In this document: one piece after another, positions 23,401-43,900 of the stretch
Layout: every line of letters starts with the position of its first letter
How positions within the stretch are numbered: position 1 is the first letter of the stretch
NCBI RefSeq assembly: GCF_020382885.2
Contig: NC_058499.1
Location: 9,409,872-9,473,871, forward strand
DNA from: Scatophagus argus
Lineage: Eukaryota; Chordata; Actinopteri; Scatophagidae
Length of the DNA: 64,000 nucleotides
Direction: 5' to 3'
Made by a program: the position numbers and the translations under genes
Notes under the pieces: model-generated
Seen by the model: only the letters and a program-made list of their open reading frames with translations
What the model was told of the DNA's origin: nothing
Database searches by the model: none

Positions 23401-26400
23401 TAAAACACAACTTTAGTAAGATGACACATAACTGTAATATGAGACATGAGTATGAGAATATGAGTGACCCTGTATGATCAGACACTCTGGCAGGCCTTTC
23501 TGTTTTGGAAGTCCTTTACAGAGGAGCTTACCCATTCTGTTTGTTCTCGAACCAGAAGCGGTCTCCGTTTCTCATGCGTTCAAACTGGTCCAGGATTATG
23601 GCAGAGAAAACTGGACCTGGACCATCGAGGGACTCCAGCAGTCCTCCAGGGAAGAGTTCCAGTTTTGAGATGTCTCCGTCATACAGTTCTGCAATATTAT
23701 TAAACAGCTGTTGGAACAGAACACAAGACACACTTTAATTCACAGGATTTCTGTTAAACTTCTTCATGCAGTTCATGTCTGATCATCCTGTGACTCTAGG
23801 TTTTACCTGTGGGTTCGTGCTGTTGAGCTCAGGATTTATGTCGGCAAACGTCTCGACAGGAGGCAGATCCAGAGCTTGTCTAACCTTGGTGTAACCCTGA
23901 AGGCCAAAATCTCGTCCTCTTTGGACGGTCATGGCCACCAGATCTGAACGGGTGAACCTTAAGGGTCCGTACATGAAGTCTGTCAGGGTGCAAATCAGAC
24001 CGGAGCAGTGAATATTAGATTAGAACTCACACTAGAAAAGTCAATAAATGATAAGTGGAGTGATTTTGTTCCAAATTTCTGTTTTATTTTAATGACTGCT
24101 TGTCCTTTGGGCTGCCTATATTTTCTCTTCTATATTGTTCACTGTTACACTTCACAACACCTTGTCAAATTCCCTGAGATGAAAACCTACTTGGCAATAT
24201 GTTATTTTTTTAAACAGGCAGAGAAGTAAAAGGATTAAACACCTCTCAGGTCTTCCACTACTATATTGTCTTCTCTCTCTGCGATCTGGGAAGCCATGCC
24301 CATGATGAGGTCGTCTACGTCCTGGCCCGTATTCACATTGACACTCTGGAAACAAAATTCTAAAAGCATTAATATACAATAAACACGTAGCAAATCTCCT
24401 CTCTCTAATCTATCTAAACTAATTCTTTGACGAGATAATTTGTAGAAGAAATGTCATAATCACAACAGGTATTTGCTCACTGAATCCTTGTAAAACCTTT
24501 AAAAGATCCATATTTAACAGGACACAGATATCAGGATTATTCAATAGGAAATAAAATGAAACGCATAACTGTGAATTTATCAGAGTGAAATGCATTCAGT
24601 GTGAGAATCGTCTGCACAAAAGCACAGATCACAGATTTCAGGCCCACAAAAATGAGTGCTTTTCTGTTTAGAGACACACAATGGTTTAGTTTCCTGCTTC
24701 TAAAGCCAGAAATATCCAAACTTTTCAGTACCATAAATAAACAATTGCACCAAATGTGACTTCACTGTCTGCTCTTATCTAAAGTCATGAAATTCTAAAA
24801 TTAAGTTGATGATATACCTGACGTTTCCAAAAGCTGTTACAAAGACGCAATGCAGGTGATAAACTGCCATCTATGTTGACAATCTCCCGAAAATGGCAGG
24901 TTCTGTTTCTGTAGGAAGTACAGAAGGTTTTATTTCTAATTGTTAGTACATACTCCATTTTATTTCATGCTGTCTGACACCGTTCATGGCAGCACTAGAT
25001 TATGCTTTGGTTTTTCACAATAATACCTCATGTAAACACCAGGTGGGGCCATAGTGATGCCAAATCTGATGGCAGCAGTCTCAAACTCGGGAGAAATCCC
25101 TGGATCGACAAACTTCTGGTAACCTGCGCACAGATCAAGCAGACCATAACACAGAACAACAGAAAGGAAATAAATGAAAACTGCACGGTGAATTAGAAAC
25201 AATCCTCATGCGTGCCAGACACCACGTAGCATCATCCAAACGGTCAAAGTGAGGCAAACAAAAGCAGTGTAACTACGAGAATGAAGAGTGATTAAAGTGA
25301 TGGGCTCTGCTGACCATAGTCCCTTTAACTTTCTTCAGCTGCGGGTGCCTATTCAGCAAAAGAAGGAGGCTCAGGGTGACGCTTTGCTGACGGAGCGCAT
25401 ATTTGTCAAGCCCCCGTCAACGATAGCTCACCTCACCACGGCTTGTGGGCACCAGTGCATTACCTGTTCCCTTCCACTTGTACGCACACGCACTCTGGAT
25501 GATTCTTACCTGGGTAAGGAGGAAGCTCTTTATCTCCAAGATATCCAGGCAGCCATTCGTACACAGCAATACTCTGTGTGGAAAAACAGGAGGGATAAAA
25601 GTAATAGTTGCAATACACTATTTTACGATTGTAGCTTTTCTATTTTGGCTTTGATATGAGCAAAGTATCATTTAACTGTAGATAGTGCTGTTTTCTTTTG
25701 CTTTCAATATGAGTAAAAGGGTAATTAACATGTGTGTAATGTTGTGCTGGACAGACTCAACAGATCAAAGAAGTGAGAGATGATGCATTTGCCCTTAAGC
25801 TAAAACCATCAATTTCATCCGTAAAATCACGACCACCTGCTGCTGATGCAACCTCATTCTTTCCAGAGTGCAAATTAACTCAGTGCCCATGCAGTGAGAG
25901 GATTACACGGAGACTTTTCCTTCTACCTGGAATGTGGCCACGACGGTCTTCCTGGCGTTTTGAAACAGGTCTTCGTCTGACCACTCTGGGTGTTCCTGAT
26001 ACAGGTTGGAGGCTACATAATTGTGGTAGCGAAACCAGATAATCCCCTCTGCTGCCGTGAACATGTTCTCATTGGCCCAGGCATTTCCCAACACTGGATA
26101 CAGAGGAGAGCACAAATTATAGGGAATTCTGCGACTTCCATCATGCGAATTAACATCAATATGGCTAAAACACAGTCAACACAGAACAGGCTGCACGTGT
26201 AACATTTTTTATATCCAATTATTACAATTAAAATATATATAATTAAAAAAACTGTGTTACTAACAATCTTTGCAAAGTTTTCCCGAGGGCACGTAGTGAC
26301 ATCCTTTATACAATCACACGTTCCACAAGGTGGTGAACTTGTGAATCACGAGACCTTTCAGGGATGACCCTTTCATACGCAATGATGATACTGTCACCCA

Positions 26401-29221
26401 TAAACTATTAACCTGTTTTCCTGTGGGACGTTCCAAACAGGTGTTTTTCTAAGCATTTCACAACTTTCTTTGTTTTTGTTGCCCTTGAGGCAACTTGTTT
26501 CAAGCATGTTCGTGACAAACACCAAATATAGAACAAGCACATGTTTACAACAATGAAGTTAAAGAGGTCAAACATTAAATACACTAGATAGACAAAAATA
26601 TTGGGACACCTGACCATTACACCAACAGGGACTTTCATTACATTGTAAATACACAGATAAATTTGCAGCTATAGCAGCTTCCACTCTTCTGGGAAGGCTT
26701 ACCACAAGGTTTCGTTTCTTTTTGTCCATTCATGAAGTAGCACATTTTTCAGACACTGACGCTGGATGAAAAGGCCTGGCTCACAATCTCTGTTTCAGTT
26801 CATCACAAAGGTGTTGGATGGGGTTCAGGTCAGGGCTCTGTGTGGGACAGTCAAGTTCTTCCACACCAAACAGCCATGTCTTTATGGAGCTTTGCTTTGT
26901 GCACTGGAGCACAGTCATACTGGAACATAAAAAGGTCTTCCCCAAACTGCTGCCACACAGTTGGAAGCATAGCAAAATGTGCAAAATGTCTTGGCATCGG
27001 GGTTGTACAAAACTGTCCCACAATTCACAAATATTCTGCACCTTATCTTTGTAAGAGTCATGCTGGCATTACACTGATTGATGAATGTCCCTGGCCACTA
27101 ATGGGGTGACAATTTTGCTGCTTGTTTTTGAGGACCTGACAAAAGAGCTGTGACAACAGGAGAAGATCCTCTGCCTCCACACCAGACAATAACAACACAC
27201 CTTTAACAAAACAAGCAACAAAACACGGGTTTCATGACACCTGGATGGCATTCTCGTGCTATAGAGAGAGGGATTTACTGTGGTGAGTGTGACAAGCCGT
27301 TTACACAATAATTAAAGAGTCATAACACAACGTCAGACGGGGCCTCTCTTGACTCAGACTCGCAGGCTGCAACAAAGCTAGTATGGGTGAAATAATGTTT
27401 GCAAGAAGTCCTTCCTGCTTGTTTTCAGCAACTTGCATTGCCACACACAGCATGAAAAACATAAAAAAATAGTTCAGTCAAGCACACGCTAAAACATAAT
27501 CAATCACTGTGCTGTGCTTTTGAATGAACTGGCCCTTTAACCAATGGCATACAACAGGAGTCAATTTACTGCCAGTGCCTGCAACCACCAGCTCCACTGA
27601 CATATTTAAAAAATGCTCCTGATGGTAGAAACTCAACTGACCGGTACCCAGTGGAAAATAAACTGAATTATTTGCTAACAGGGTTTGGTTCCTGGCCTGA
27701 TCTTCAGTACAAAGTACAAAACGGCTCACCATAAAGGCCCTCAGGTCCATGATCTCCTGTAGACGGGTCTGCTGCGCTCCACATGAAATGCTGTCCTGTT
27801 TGCTTTTCTGGCATGTTCCACTCAGAGCCTGAAGTCAAGAGCCCTCCAGAGAAGGTCCTCAGGGAGTCAGACCAGGATGTGGAGGGGCCATAGATGGAGC
27901 TGCCATCTATCCATGCCGTCACCAAGTTGACCTGCATGTGTTGTGTTTGTTTTTTTCAAATTATTGCACTTCAGGAGAGGGTGCAGGGTAAAATAATGTG
28001 AAGTACCCTGTGCCCTGAACAGTTCCAGTTCCTGACTTACTCTTGACATTTTCTGATAACATTAACAAACATGTTATTTCATATGCACTCAATAATCATC
28101 ACCTGTGTGCGAGGGTTACTGGGACTCTGGCCGGTGTCTTTGTCCCACGGTCCTCTCTGAAAGGGCAGCAGGACTTTTCCAGTGGCCATAGGGTCAAAGA
28201 TTGGGTCACCTTCCGGGACAGGGATGTTCATGAACTCCGGTGGACACCCAGGAGTTCTTGAGTCAAAAATTTCAAAAGCAACATGATAACCTGCATGGGA
28301 AGTAAAAATAATTAAAAGTCATCAGAAGAAGTCATTTACTTTGAGTTAAGGTTTTTTTGTTTGTTTCATTTCTAAATTATAAATAAAGTTCAGAATATTG
28401 AATTGAATATTGATTTAGTTTCAATGTCAACAATGCCGACTCTTTAATGATAATGCCAGGCTGAATTTCCTCTGCATTTTATTTCTTGGAGTTGGTCACT
28501 TAATTCAGCTTTTACATAAACAGTTCAAAGTATTACCTTAACATCTTACACCTGTTTTGCACACGCATTCCGGTAAAATATGGGTGGGAAAATGTCAGGG
28601 CGCCATATTGGTGAATTCACACAACAGAAGTTCATTTTTGGTGAGGTTATATTTCATGTTTGCCCACTTGTTTAATCATTTTTTGACAGTGCGCTTCAGT
28701 TTAACAATACGCATCACATATTTACCAAAGAACAGCGACAGCACGGTCTGGTTGCGTGTCGAGGGCAGACCGGACGGTCCCTTGGCCAGCAGGTTGCTCA
28801 GTGCGCGAACATTTGGCACCTGGGGCTCCTGGACAGCTTGGTAGACTCCATCCCAGTAACGCGCGGGCACGAGGCGCACAAGATGAGAATCTGCACGAGC
28901 ACAAACACAGTCCGGTGACCAGGTGAGCTGACTGGCTCACCTGCTGCTGCTGCTGCTGCACCGGTAACTCTGTAACCTACCGACAGCTCCGCGCTTGGGG
29001 TATCCCAGACTGTTGTACCAGCCGTCAAGGCGAGGAACCTCCCAGGTTAATTCACAGCGTGAATCTGTGTAAGAGTTTAAACAGCTTTTCTTACTGTGCA
29101 TTTCTAACTGAGTTAAGCGACTCGGGGCATGAAGTACAACTACTGTCTACTCACATTCACTCATACAGAGCACCAAGCCAACCGCTGCACAGATACTCCA
29201 GACCCATTTACGCAAATCCAT
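16684..29221 (-). CDS. duox: Dual oxidase (DUOX), complete, 33 coding exons
   Basis: DUOX moves electrons from cytosolic NADPH through FAD and two haems across the plasma membrane to make extracellular H2O2, used in thyroid hormone synthesis and in mucosal defence and wound signalling. The joined exons give 1,536 aa (human about 1,550) with every phase consistent. Order: signal peptide (1-20), peroxidase-homology domain (about 25-590), first membrane helix (about 598-625), two EF-hands (about 833-880), six-helix ferric-reductase core with haem His, FAD motif HPFTLTSAP (about 1303), NADPH motif GGGIGVTPF (about 1371), and the family's C-terminus HYENF. The start is the only ATG leading into a signal peptide. 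It lies head-to-head with duoxa, its maturation factor. Oddities are a degenerate second EF-hand, one GC-AG intron, and alternative splice pairs around exons 22/23. Exon coordinates are in the three sub-entries. Confidence 0.97.
17200..17630. repeat. Dispersed fish repeat, copy 1 (duox intron)
   Basis: This segment includes gctgagctaagctaagctgg and ends near an AAATGTTGAACTATTCCTG-like sequence. It resembles segments at about 33.8-34.3 kb (opposite orientation) and about 57.8-58.1 kb (same orientation). All three contain AAGCTAA-type words and a closing 'caaactattcct' motif. I read them as divergent copies of one short interspersed element. Boundaries are approximate and I cannot name the family. 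Confidence 0.5.
20553..22463 (-). CDS. duox: duox exons 16-21: intracellular calcium-binding region
   Basis: Coding exons: 22261-22463, 21783-21968, 21296-21521, 20977-21070, 20724-20899, 20553-20622. The region starts with the PH-like segment FEWQGHKEP and continues through a charged coiled stretch. EF-hand 1 has a full loop, [14 protein letters not shown]-hand 2 (exon 20977-21070) reads [12 protein letters not shown], where the third and fifth loop positions are Gly and Thr instead of Asp and Asn. Calcium binding at this loop is therefore doubtful. Then comes the conserved [18 protein letters not shown] segment. Exon 21 encodes a short Lys/Arg-rich linker, and its acceptor tract is a GT microsatellite. 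The exon 20 donor (AAAG|GTTTTG) is weak but is the only one that keeps the family alignment. Confidence 0.93.
20626..20645. repeat. (CA)10 microsatellite at the duox exon 21 acceptor
   Basis: On the gene strand this is a GT run reaching to the GCAG immediately before exon 21 (exon start 20622), so it replaces the usual pyrimidine tract. Confidence 0.9.
22786..29221 (-). CDS. duox: duox exons 1-15: signal peptide, peroxidase-like ectodomain, first TM helix
   Basis: Coding exons (minus strand, listed high to low): 29155-29221, 28981-29064, 28726-28890, 28103-28290, 27730-27931, 25927-26093, 25510-25573, 25027-25123, 24818-24908, 24243-24345, 23807-23979, 23532-23707, 23279-23397, 23035-23172, 22786-22899. 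The ectodomain shows family landmarks such as YDGWYN-like [56 protein letters not shown] and [16 protein letters not shown]. The first transmembrane helix lies across the junction of exons 14 and 15. The largest intron (26094-27729) carries a dead Tc1 fragment. Intron 2 is only 90 bases and contains a second, stronger-looking donor after a CAG run (see findings). Confidence 0.95.
26580..27310 (-). mobile_element. Degenerate Tc1-like transposon fragment in duox intron 5
   Basis: A terminal-repeat-like start (acaaaaatattgggacacct) at 26590 is followed on the minus strand by a broken transposase. The recognisable piece is [18 protein letters not shown], matching the conserved segment around the third catalytic residue of Tc1 elements ([18 protein letters not shown]). 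Here the acidic residue of that motif is Gln. The right terminus is not recognisable. A dead insertion within the 1.6 kb intron between duox exons 5 and 6. Confidence 0.75.
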
Positions 29222-30263
29222 TGATGCGAGAGATGCTTACAGCTCAGTCTTCAGCCGAGAGGAGTGAAGGACTTTAGAAAAGACAAGGTGAAGGTAACTG
29301 ACATTTACTGTTTCTACTGCATTTCCCTTAGCTGATCAAGCAGTGATTAGAAAGAAAAGTTAGAAGTCTAGCAGCTGACGCCTTTTGTCTGCTTGACTAA
29401 ACAGTAAAATTTAACAAAACTCTAGCACTGCCCCTTTAAGTCGTGTATATAGCTTGCTTACATCCAAAAGACAATGTCCTGTCCCCTTTACCGCTTAATG
29501 TTTTACAAGAGAAGAAGGAATAGTTGACTTACCCACTGGAGAGGCTGAAATGTAGTGCAGGCGCAGTGCAGGAGCACAAGAGCAGGAGAGGGATGGTGCA
29601 ATACCAAATCCAACATATGTTGCACACCTTATCACAGACTGCGTGTGATCTGTGTTGCCCAAATGGGAATGGTCATTATCTCTGAATCACACCTCTTTTC
29701 CACAGCTTTCTGTTCAATGCATCCTCCTCCAAAGTGACACAAAGGGGACAGGGGCTATAAAAGAAGTGTGTATGTTCCCTCAACAGTCACTCTTCGCTCA
29801 CTTCTTCTCTGGTCCTCATCGTCCAACTCTCAAGGTAAGAGGGGTCTTTTTAACCTTTCTCTGCTTGACAGATTGGTTTCATTTGAAGCGTTTATTTCCT
29901 TTTAGGTTCAAATTAAAGCATTAAAATGAAGCTGGAGCCAAGTCAAGAGCACCTGTTTACATTACAGTGAGGGAAGTGGTGATGTGGATGTACACAGTTG
30001 CGCTCTGCTGTGCATTATATAGCTGCATCTGTGTCTTTGCAGTAAAGATAACACAGTGGCAGGGAATGTCAGATGGTACTACATGGCTATGCTTAATCAT
30101 GCACCATGTCACGCAGCAGCAACAATGTCCCGTCTCTTATCTACTGTAAGGTGCACAGAACTGCTATCTCTGCATCGGGAAGAAACTGAGAACCCAGCCA
30201 CTAACAGTGTCTTCTCTGTCACACCGCCCAGTCTCAGCCTTGTCCGTAAGATCAGGTGCTAAG
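29222..30263. promoter_or_regulatory. duox-duoxa divergent intergenic region
   Basis: About 1.04 kb separates the two start codons. Both 5'UTRs and both promoters must lie here. Plus-strand elements for duoxa are a TATA box at 29756-29762 and a non-coding exon with donor at 29835. The head-to-head order is conserved for DUOX/DUOXA in vertebrates and fits co-expression of an oxidase with its partner. Confidence 0.75.
29756..29762 (+). promoter_or_regulatory. TATA box of duoxa
   Basis: TATAAAA in the context GGGGCTATAAAAGAAG. A start site about 25-30 bases downstream would begin a short 5'UTR exon ending at AAG|GTAAGA (exon end 29834). The next acceptor, CACCGCCCAG ending at 30231, lies 32 bases before the duoxa ATG. 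Confidence 0.65.
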
Positions 30264-32176
30264 ATGACTTTCTACGATGACATTTACCCATTCTACGTTC
30301 TACAAAGGACCTCCTTCATCTTCAGTGGCAGTTTGCTCACCATTATTCTGGTCTTCCTTGTACTGGCAGCCAGTCTCCTTCTCATTCTGCCAGGAATACG
30401 AGGGAAGTCGGTGAGTTCAGAGCATCCGATAAGCTGTTACTCACTGCATTCGTATCACAAAACCTCAGAACTGTCTCCCGTAATTTTAATTCTGCTCTTT
30501 TCCTTCCTGGCAGAGGCTGTTCTGGATGTTTAGAATAATTATCAGCTTGTTCATAGGTGTGGTGCTAGTGGGTGAGTTCTGTTTTCTTATTATTGTTGAA
30601 TAAATGACTGGTTTTCCTTTTCCTGCTCCAGTCGCTCAGCTTTGTGTCTTTCCCTGCAGCGCTCAACTTTACTAGCGACTGGGCTGAGGCCAGAATAACC
30701 ACTAATGCCACCTACAAGTCTTTCAGCAATGTAGTGGTTAATGCTGAGATCGGCTTGCATGTTGGACTGTACGGTATCAATGTCACACTAAAAGGTGAGT
30801 CAGCATAGCTGCAGATTTCACGTGAAATACACTCAGATTTTGCCAGCTTCAGTGTTTTGAACAACTCAGGTCTTTGATTAAGATGTTGGCTCAGTAATCT
30901 GTTAAAATAATCCTGCAAGAGCTGTCAGAAAAAGTAGAATCCACAACTGGGAAAACATCTCAGACAAATCATTTTTATTCATCTTCTGTGTGAAGGTTTT
31001 ATGTGTCAGTTAGAGTGAATGTACATAAATTTGCTCCTCTTTTCCCTCTAAGGGAATCCTGTCATACAGTTCAACGAGACCATTGACTACAATGAGGTGT
31101 TTAGCTGGCATGACACTATGGAGAAAGAGTATGAGGACGCTCTTGAGAAAGGTTTACCCAACCCCATCCTCTACATTGCCGAGAAATTCACCCGAAGCAG
31201 CACATGTGGACTGATCTTTCAGTACAGATATTCTGGACGTTACGCCTCAGCAACTCTCTGGTAACACACTAAATAACTGCATACAGTTTGAAGTTGTACT
31301 CTGTCAGTGCTTGTTTAAAGAAACAGAAACTGAAAAGGGTGTACGCTTTCACAGGACGGCGTTTTGCTGCTGGCTGCTCGCCAACATCCTCTTCCTCATA
31401 CCGGTCATTTCGTACGCTGGATACATGATGTTTTTCACCGCAGCCTTCATCTTCTTCTCCATGGCCTCCTTCTCTACCATCATGAATGCGCCACAGTGTA
31501 TTTTCTCCATAGGAAATGACTCCTTTGAAGCCGCGTACAGCCACTCATTCTGGCTGGCTCTGGCTACAGGTAAAGATAAGAAACCTGCACTTTAATCTCA
31601 TATGTTTTGTCTGCTGGTGGGGAGTGACTTGTAGTAACTGTAAGTGATTCCCAGGTGTGCTGTGCACCGTCATTGGGATCATCGTGGTGACGTTTAGCTT
31701 TATGATGCCAGAGAAGATCAAAGAGGCTTTCAGTGTTGGCGTCGACAGTTGTGAGGAGGAGGAGGTTTCTTATGGGGAAGGCTACTTCAATTCAGTTTTC
31801 CTTGATGGAGTGACAATTTTACCACTGACATCGAAAGTCAAGGCGGTAAGTTGGTGACACTGAGAGGTTAACGCTTCCTTTTCACACATCGAGCGAACAT
31901 CACAGTGATGTACTGTTTTTTGAAGAGCATCATTCCATGTTTCTTTTATGAATCTGTTGGAAAACTTGACTTTGATATACATTTATTGTACATCAGTTCA
32001 TATTCTGCTCTGCTTTAGAACATTTGAAAAATGTGACAAATTCATTATTAATAACGGAGGAAGATTAAAGTGCTGCTGCACGTTTTCGTTCAGGTGACAT
32101 GCAAGGAAGCTGATTCCACATTTGCTGCCCACTGACTTTGATCCTTTTTGTTTCTGTGTTTTAGGAACATACATGA
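30264..32176 (+). CDS. duoxa: Dual oxidase maturation factor (DUOXA), complete
   Basis: DUOXA is a multi-pass membrane protein that binds DUOX, carries it from the ER to the plasma membrane and stays in the active complex. Coding exons: 30264-30410, 30514-30571, 30660-30794, 31053-31260, 31355-31569, 31655-31845, 32165-32176. All phases agree and give 321 aa (human DUOXA1 343, DUOXA2 320). Visible features are an N-terminal FPFY-like YPFYVLQR, a first membrane helix (about 20-44) followed by LPGIRGKS, a second helix from exon 2, an extracellular loop with N-glycosylation sites (NFTS, NATY, NVTL, NETI), the conserved [18 protein letters not shown], and three further hydrophobic helices. The last exon adds only three codons (EHT) before the stop, so the C-terminus is short. 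Reading on past 31845 without splicing would give VSW and a stop instead. Confidence 0.95.
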
Positions 32177-32554
32177 AGCCGCCCTGGTTTCCCTCGGGAT
32201 GCCTTTCTAGCCAATACTTGAAGATCTTTTTGCTGAATGTTTTAAGTGTCTAATTTCACAGCTGTTTTAATTCTCTGTGAGTCTAAGTGTTAAGTATAAA
32301 GTATAAAGTGCATTATAAATGATTTAACTGTAAATAGGTGTATTTGTAAAGTTTCCTGTCGTGCTTGCAGTAGTTGTAAATACAATATGTAATGTTGTAT
32401 GGGATCCATACACTGTATATATATATATACTGATCAATATGCATTATAGGTTGGTTATTGTTCAACTCTTTTTCATTAGATCATTTCATTGGATGATTTT
32501 TATACCTAACCCAGACAATGAATTTGTACATACTTTTTTTTGTAGTAACACCTG

Positions 32555-32560
32555 AATAAA
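32555..32560 (+). terminator. Polyadenylation signal of duoxa
   Basis: AATAAA about 380 bases past the duoxa stop codon. It is followed within 30 bases by AT-rich sequence and is the most likely 3' end of the transcript. Confidence 0.6.
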
Positions 32561-33303
32561 ATAAGAACAAAACAACCAAAAACATTCAGTCGTGAGATTA
32601 TATTCTTAATGTGTCGTAACATTACATTCATTCAGTAATGTACATTTTGATACATTCTGGTACTGTACACTCTGGCAAAGGTAATGATCACCCATACTGT
32701 ATGTCTTTGAAAAGTAGATGTTTCTTTGGCCTTCAGCATCACCATAATACATGTAGTTTAGTGGCTTTGTACAGCGTATTATTATATCCTTTTTAATACT
32801 TTTACTGTCATAGATCATCACGTCAGATTGAGAATTAATCCCTGGTCAGTGATTTTTCAGAGTAACATGCATATACTGTAGGAGGAATATGGCCTTTCCA
32901 AGCGAGTCCTTGAGTAATCCAAAGTATTTACAGTAGAATTACATTTTGAAACTTGGTACACATTATAAAAATGACTAAATTAAAAAATAAATGTACTAAT
33001 TTATCTCTTCATAAGAAAATAATCATGACCTTAAAGCTACTTCTCTTCGACACCATGAACTCACGTACAGTACTACAGACAGTATTCACATTGTAAGGCC
33101 ATTATGACAATGTAATTCAAGATAAAACCTGAAAATGAGAACTGGATGTTCTTTACAGCATTGCAACAAGGGGCCGAAAGAAAAAATAAAATGATAGAAA
33201 AATAAATTCTCCTTGTCCCACTGAGCTACTGGTCCATCGTCTGTCCATCACCTCCACAAAGCCAGACATGCAGAACCACATTGGGCCGACCCATGCAGGG
33301 CTG
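32561..33303. other. Convergent 3' region of duoxa and apba2
   Basis: The two genes end tail-to-tail. Most of this stretch is probably apba2 3'UTR on the minus strand. I see no coding exon. A clear minus-strand AATAAA was not found, so the apba2 end is not placed. Confidence 0.5.
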
Positions 33304-40955
<7,652 letters not shown>

Positions 40956-40986
40956 AACTGGCCCTGTAAGCCCAATGCTCTCAACC

Positions 40987-43900
40987 CTGTGGACATTAAC
41001 ACATAACCAAAAATTACATTTCTGTGATGCTTGCATTATTCTTTCCATAATTTTTCACTTGATATCTTCAACAGCACATTCGTTTTCATTCTCTACAATC
41101 TCCTGCTGTCTGTCACACGTTAGATGTATCCATCTTTTCTATAAATACAAATTATTTTTCCATTAAGAATCAGTTGCAGCTACAAAACGGTCTCTTCCCT
41201 TGTGTACTTGGTAGGCAATCGTGATACAACACATTTCCAGAGCATCTCTCAAGCACTTCACACTATACCAGATTTAAATAACATATGATCAAGGATCCTT
41301 TTCCACACTTGTACAACAGTTTGGGCTGAGAACTCCTATTATATCAGAGTAAAATGTCTCTGTTTCACGCTTTAAATGAGGACAGAAATCACAATCCCTA
41401 CTTCAAGGACAAACAGTAGCCAGCGTATTAATCTATAACTTCAGCACCATCAAACCCCCACACACATCACCGCAGTCCCTTTTGTGAACAGTGAATGCCG
41501 ATGCTGTTTGTCATCTGTCATCTTGCTTTCCCGTGTCTGCTTTAATTTTGCCTTGTCGTACTGCTGAACAGGAAAACTGTTTTAAGTGACTCGGGCCAGT
41601 CGCATCTGATGTTTTTCTTAGGCAGAATCATTGTTAGCTTTTCTATTAAAGTATGGCCTCACTTGCAATGTCATCCCAGAAACATTTATATAATGTGGTT
41701 AGTGTGGGTGCCAGATTTATGATCCATGACTTATGTCCTCTGAGGAAACCGTTTGTAGAATAGCAATAGACTAGCATCTCTACATCACAAGATCCTGTGC
41801 AGTGACAAATGAACACATAAGAATGCAAACACAGCTGGCGTTTTGTTTTGTTTTTTGAGCTCTTCTCTGTCTCCTTTGTGACGTTTTTAATTGTTTGGGG
41901 AGCCAAACAATGACTAAAAAAGAAAACATATCAAACTATGCCATACAGTACTATAGAGCTGAACTGATGAAGGAGCTAAACTATTGATGATTTATCACTT
42001 TATCGATTGGTTTACGGACACAAAATCAATCTGCAACAATTCTGATAACGCGTTAGTTATGTCATTTTTCAAAAAATAGAAACATTTTCCAATATTCTGT
42101 GATAAGCATTCAAACATCTTTGAATTTTAGACTTCTGGTCAGAAAAAAAAACAAACACTTTAAAGTCATCCCTTTGGCCTGCAGGAAAGCATGAGATTAT
42201 TGGTATTATTATTGGATTATTGGTTTTATTTTTGGTACTATTTTTGGTATTATTATTGGTACTTTTTTCCCTGACAATCCATAGACTGATGAGAAAACAG
42301 GTAATAATGACTATAATAAAAAAGAAAATAACTATCAGATTGATTAATGATTAAAATAATAGTTGAATGTTGTATTCAACAAAAACATAAACCAACAAAA
42401 CAATGTTATAAAGATCAGTTCAACAACATAAACATCCTAAACTCACCTAAACTGACTATTTTATGAGTAAATTCATCTTTATTACCCCAAAATATGATAA
42501 TGGTGGTCTCAGCGTGGTAATACAGAAGTCTGGTTGATACTGAACATATTACAGCTTTCACATTGGACACAGTGGTCTGATAACCGCCCACCCCCATCTA
42601 AACATGAGCCATCTAAGCTTGTGGTTGAGATGGAAAAAGGAAACAGCTCGCTTGTGCTGTTAGGGCTCAAGCTTTCATGATTTAGGTCTAACACACTAGA
42701 CACAAGTAAATCCCAGCCGCCCAAAGTGTTGATCAGACAGTGCAAGTGACACGTTGATATTATGAGTACAAAAAACGTGAACCCCATCACCATCATCACC
42801 ACCACAGTACAAAAACAGGAGCTAAACCTGACCTCTCCGTGGTGCTGAAGAGCTAATCAGACAACATAAGGTTCATTATGGGCATCCAGTATTACATTTG
42901 CATGCATGTTGCCCTGCCCTTAACGTATTTCTGGCGGTAGGCCTGCTTTATAAAGCCACTACGCCGAACTTTTGCCGCATGAGCTGCAGGAGTGGTTGTT
43001 GTGGTTGATCCGGATTCCCCACAAGTGGACGCCGCATTCCCATATGGCGAAATATCCATAAGATAATCCGATAAAGGTTTTCCTGCGCATATACCACGGC
43101 AGTGATGGAGCTGACTCCCTCCACACACTCTCTGATGGTTTCACCACCTGGAAGCAATACAACCCTGCCGCTGTGATTCACATCGACCTTGATTTGGAGC
43201 ATCGAGACTGCACCATGCTGACATCCAGCTTATGGGCTGATGTTGTACCAGAGGAGCACATTCAGCATTGTCTTCAGTAGTCTTATCGGAAGCCGTACAG
43301 GCCCTTGTGCATTTCGACAATATTTTTATTTATTTTTTTACACTTGTTCTTAGATAATTACGTGTTGTACTTACCGACATCGGTCCTGTCCGTGGCCCTC
43401 CTTGTAAAATGCCCGTGTGCTGCTATCAGGTCAGATTGCTCTCCGGAATGATTATTTTTGAATAAAAGCCGCACAGCAGCCCAGGAACCTGTGTAGAAAA
43501 TACACTCCCATCACTGGCTCTGTTCCCCGGCAAATATAACACAGTGAGAGTCATAACGACTACATGGTCAAACATACTCCTGGTCATACACGTATAATTT
43601 TAGTTTAAAGCATTTAAAGAAAATATATTTCTCACATGTTTAACATTGTCCCGCGTTGTTGCCATTGTAAAGGGTTGTTATGTTTTGTATTATATTATCG
43701 TTAACTTTACTCAGTTTAATAATACATATATAAAATAAATATTCTTCATTTAGGGGAAGATTTTTTTTTTCATCTTAGCTTGGCTTTAGCGTTTAGGTAG
43801 CAGAGAATACATCGATGTATTTTGGATCAATTAGTACACCCTTAAAGGCATTCTGTGCTCTGCTGGTTAAGCCTGAGAAGCGGGATTGTTATTATCCAGC

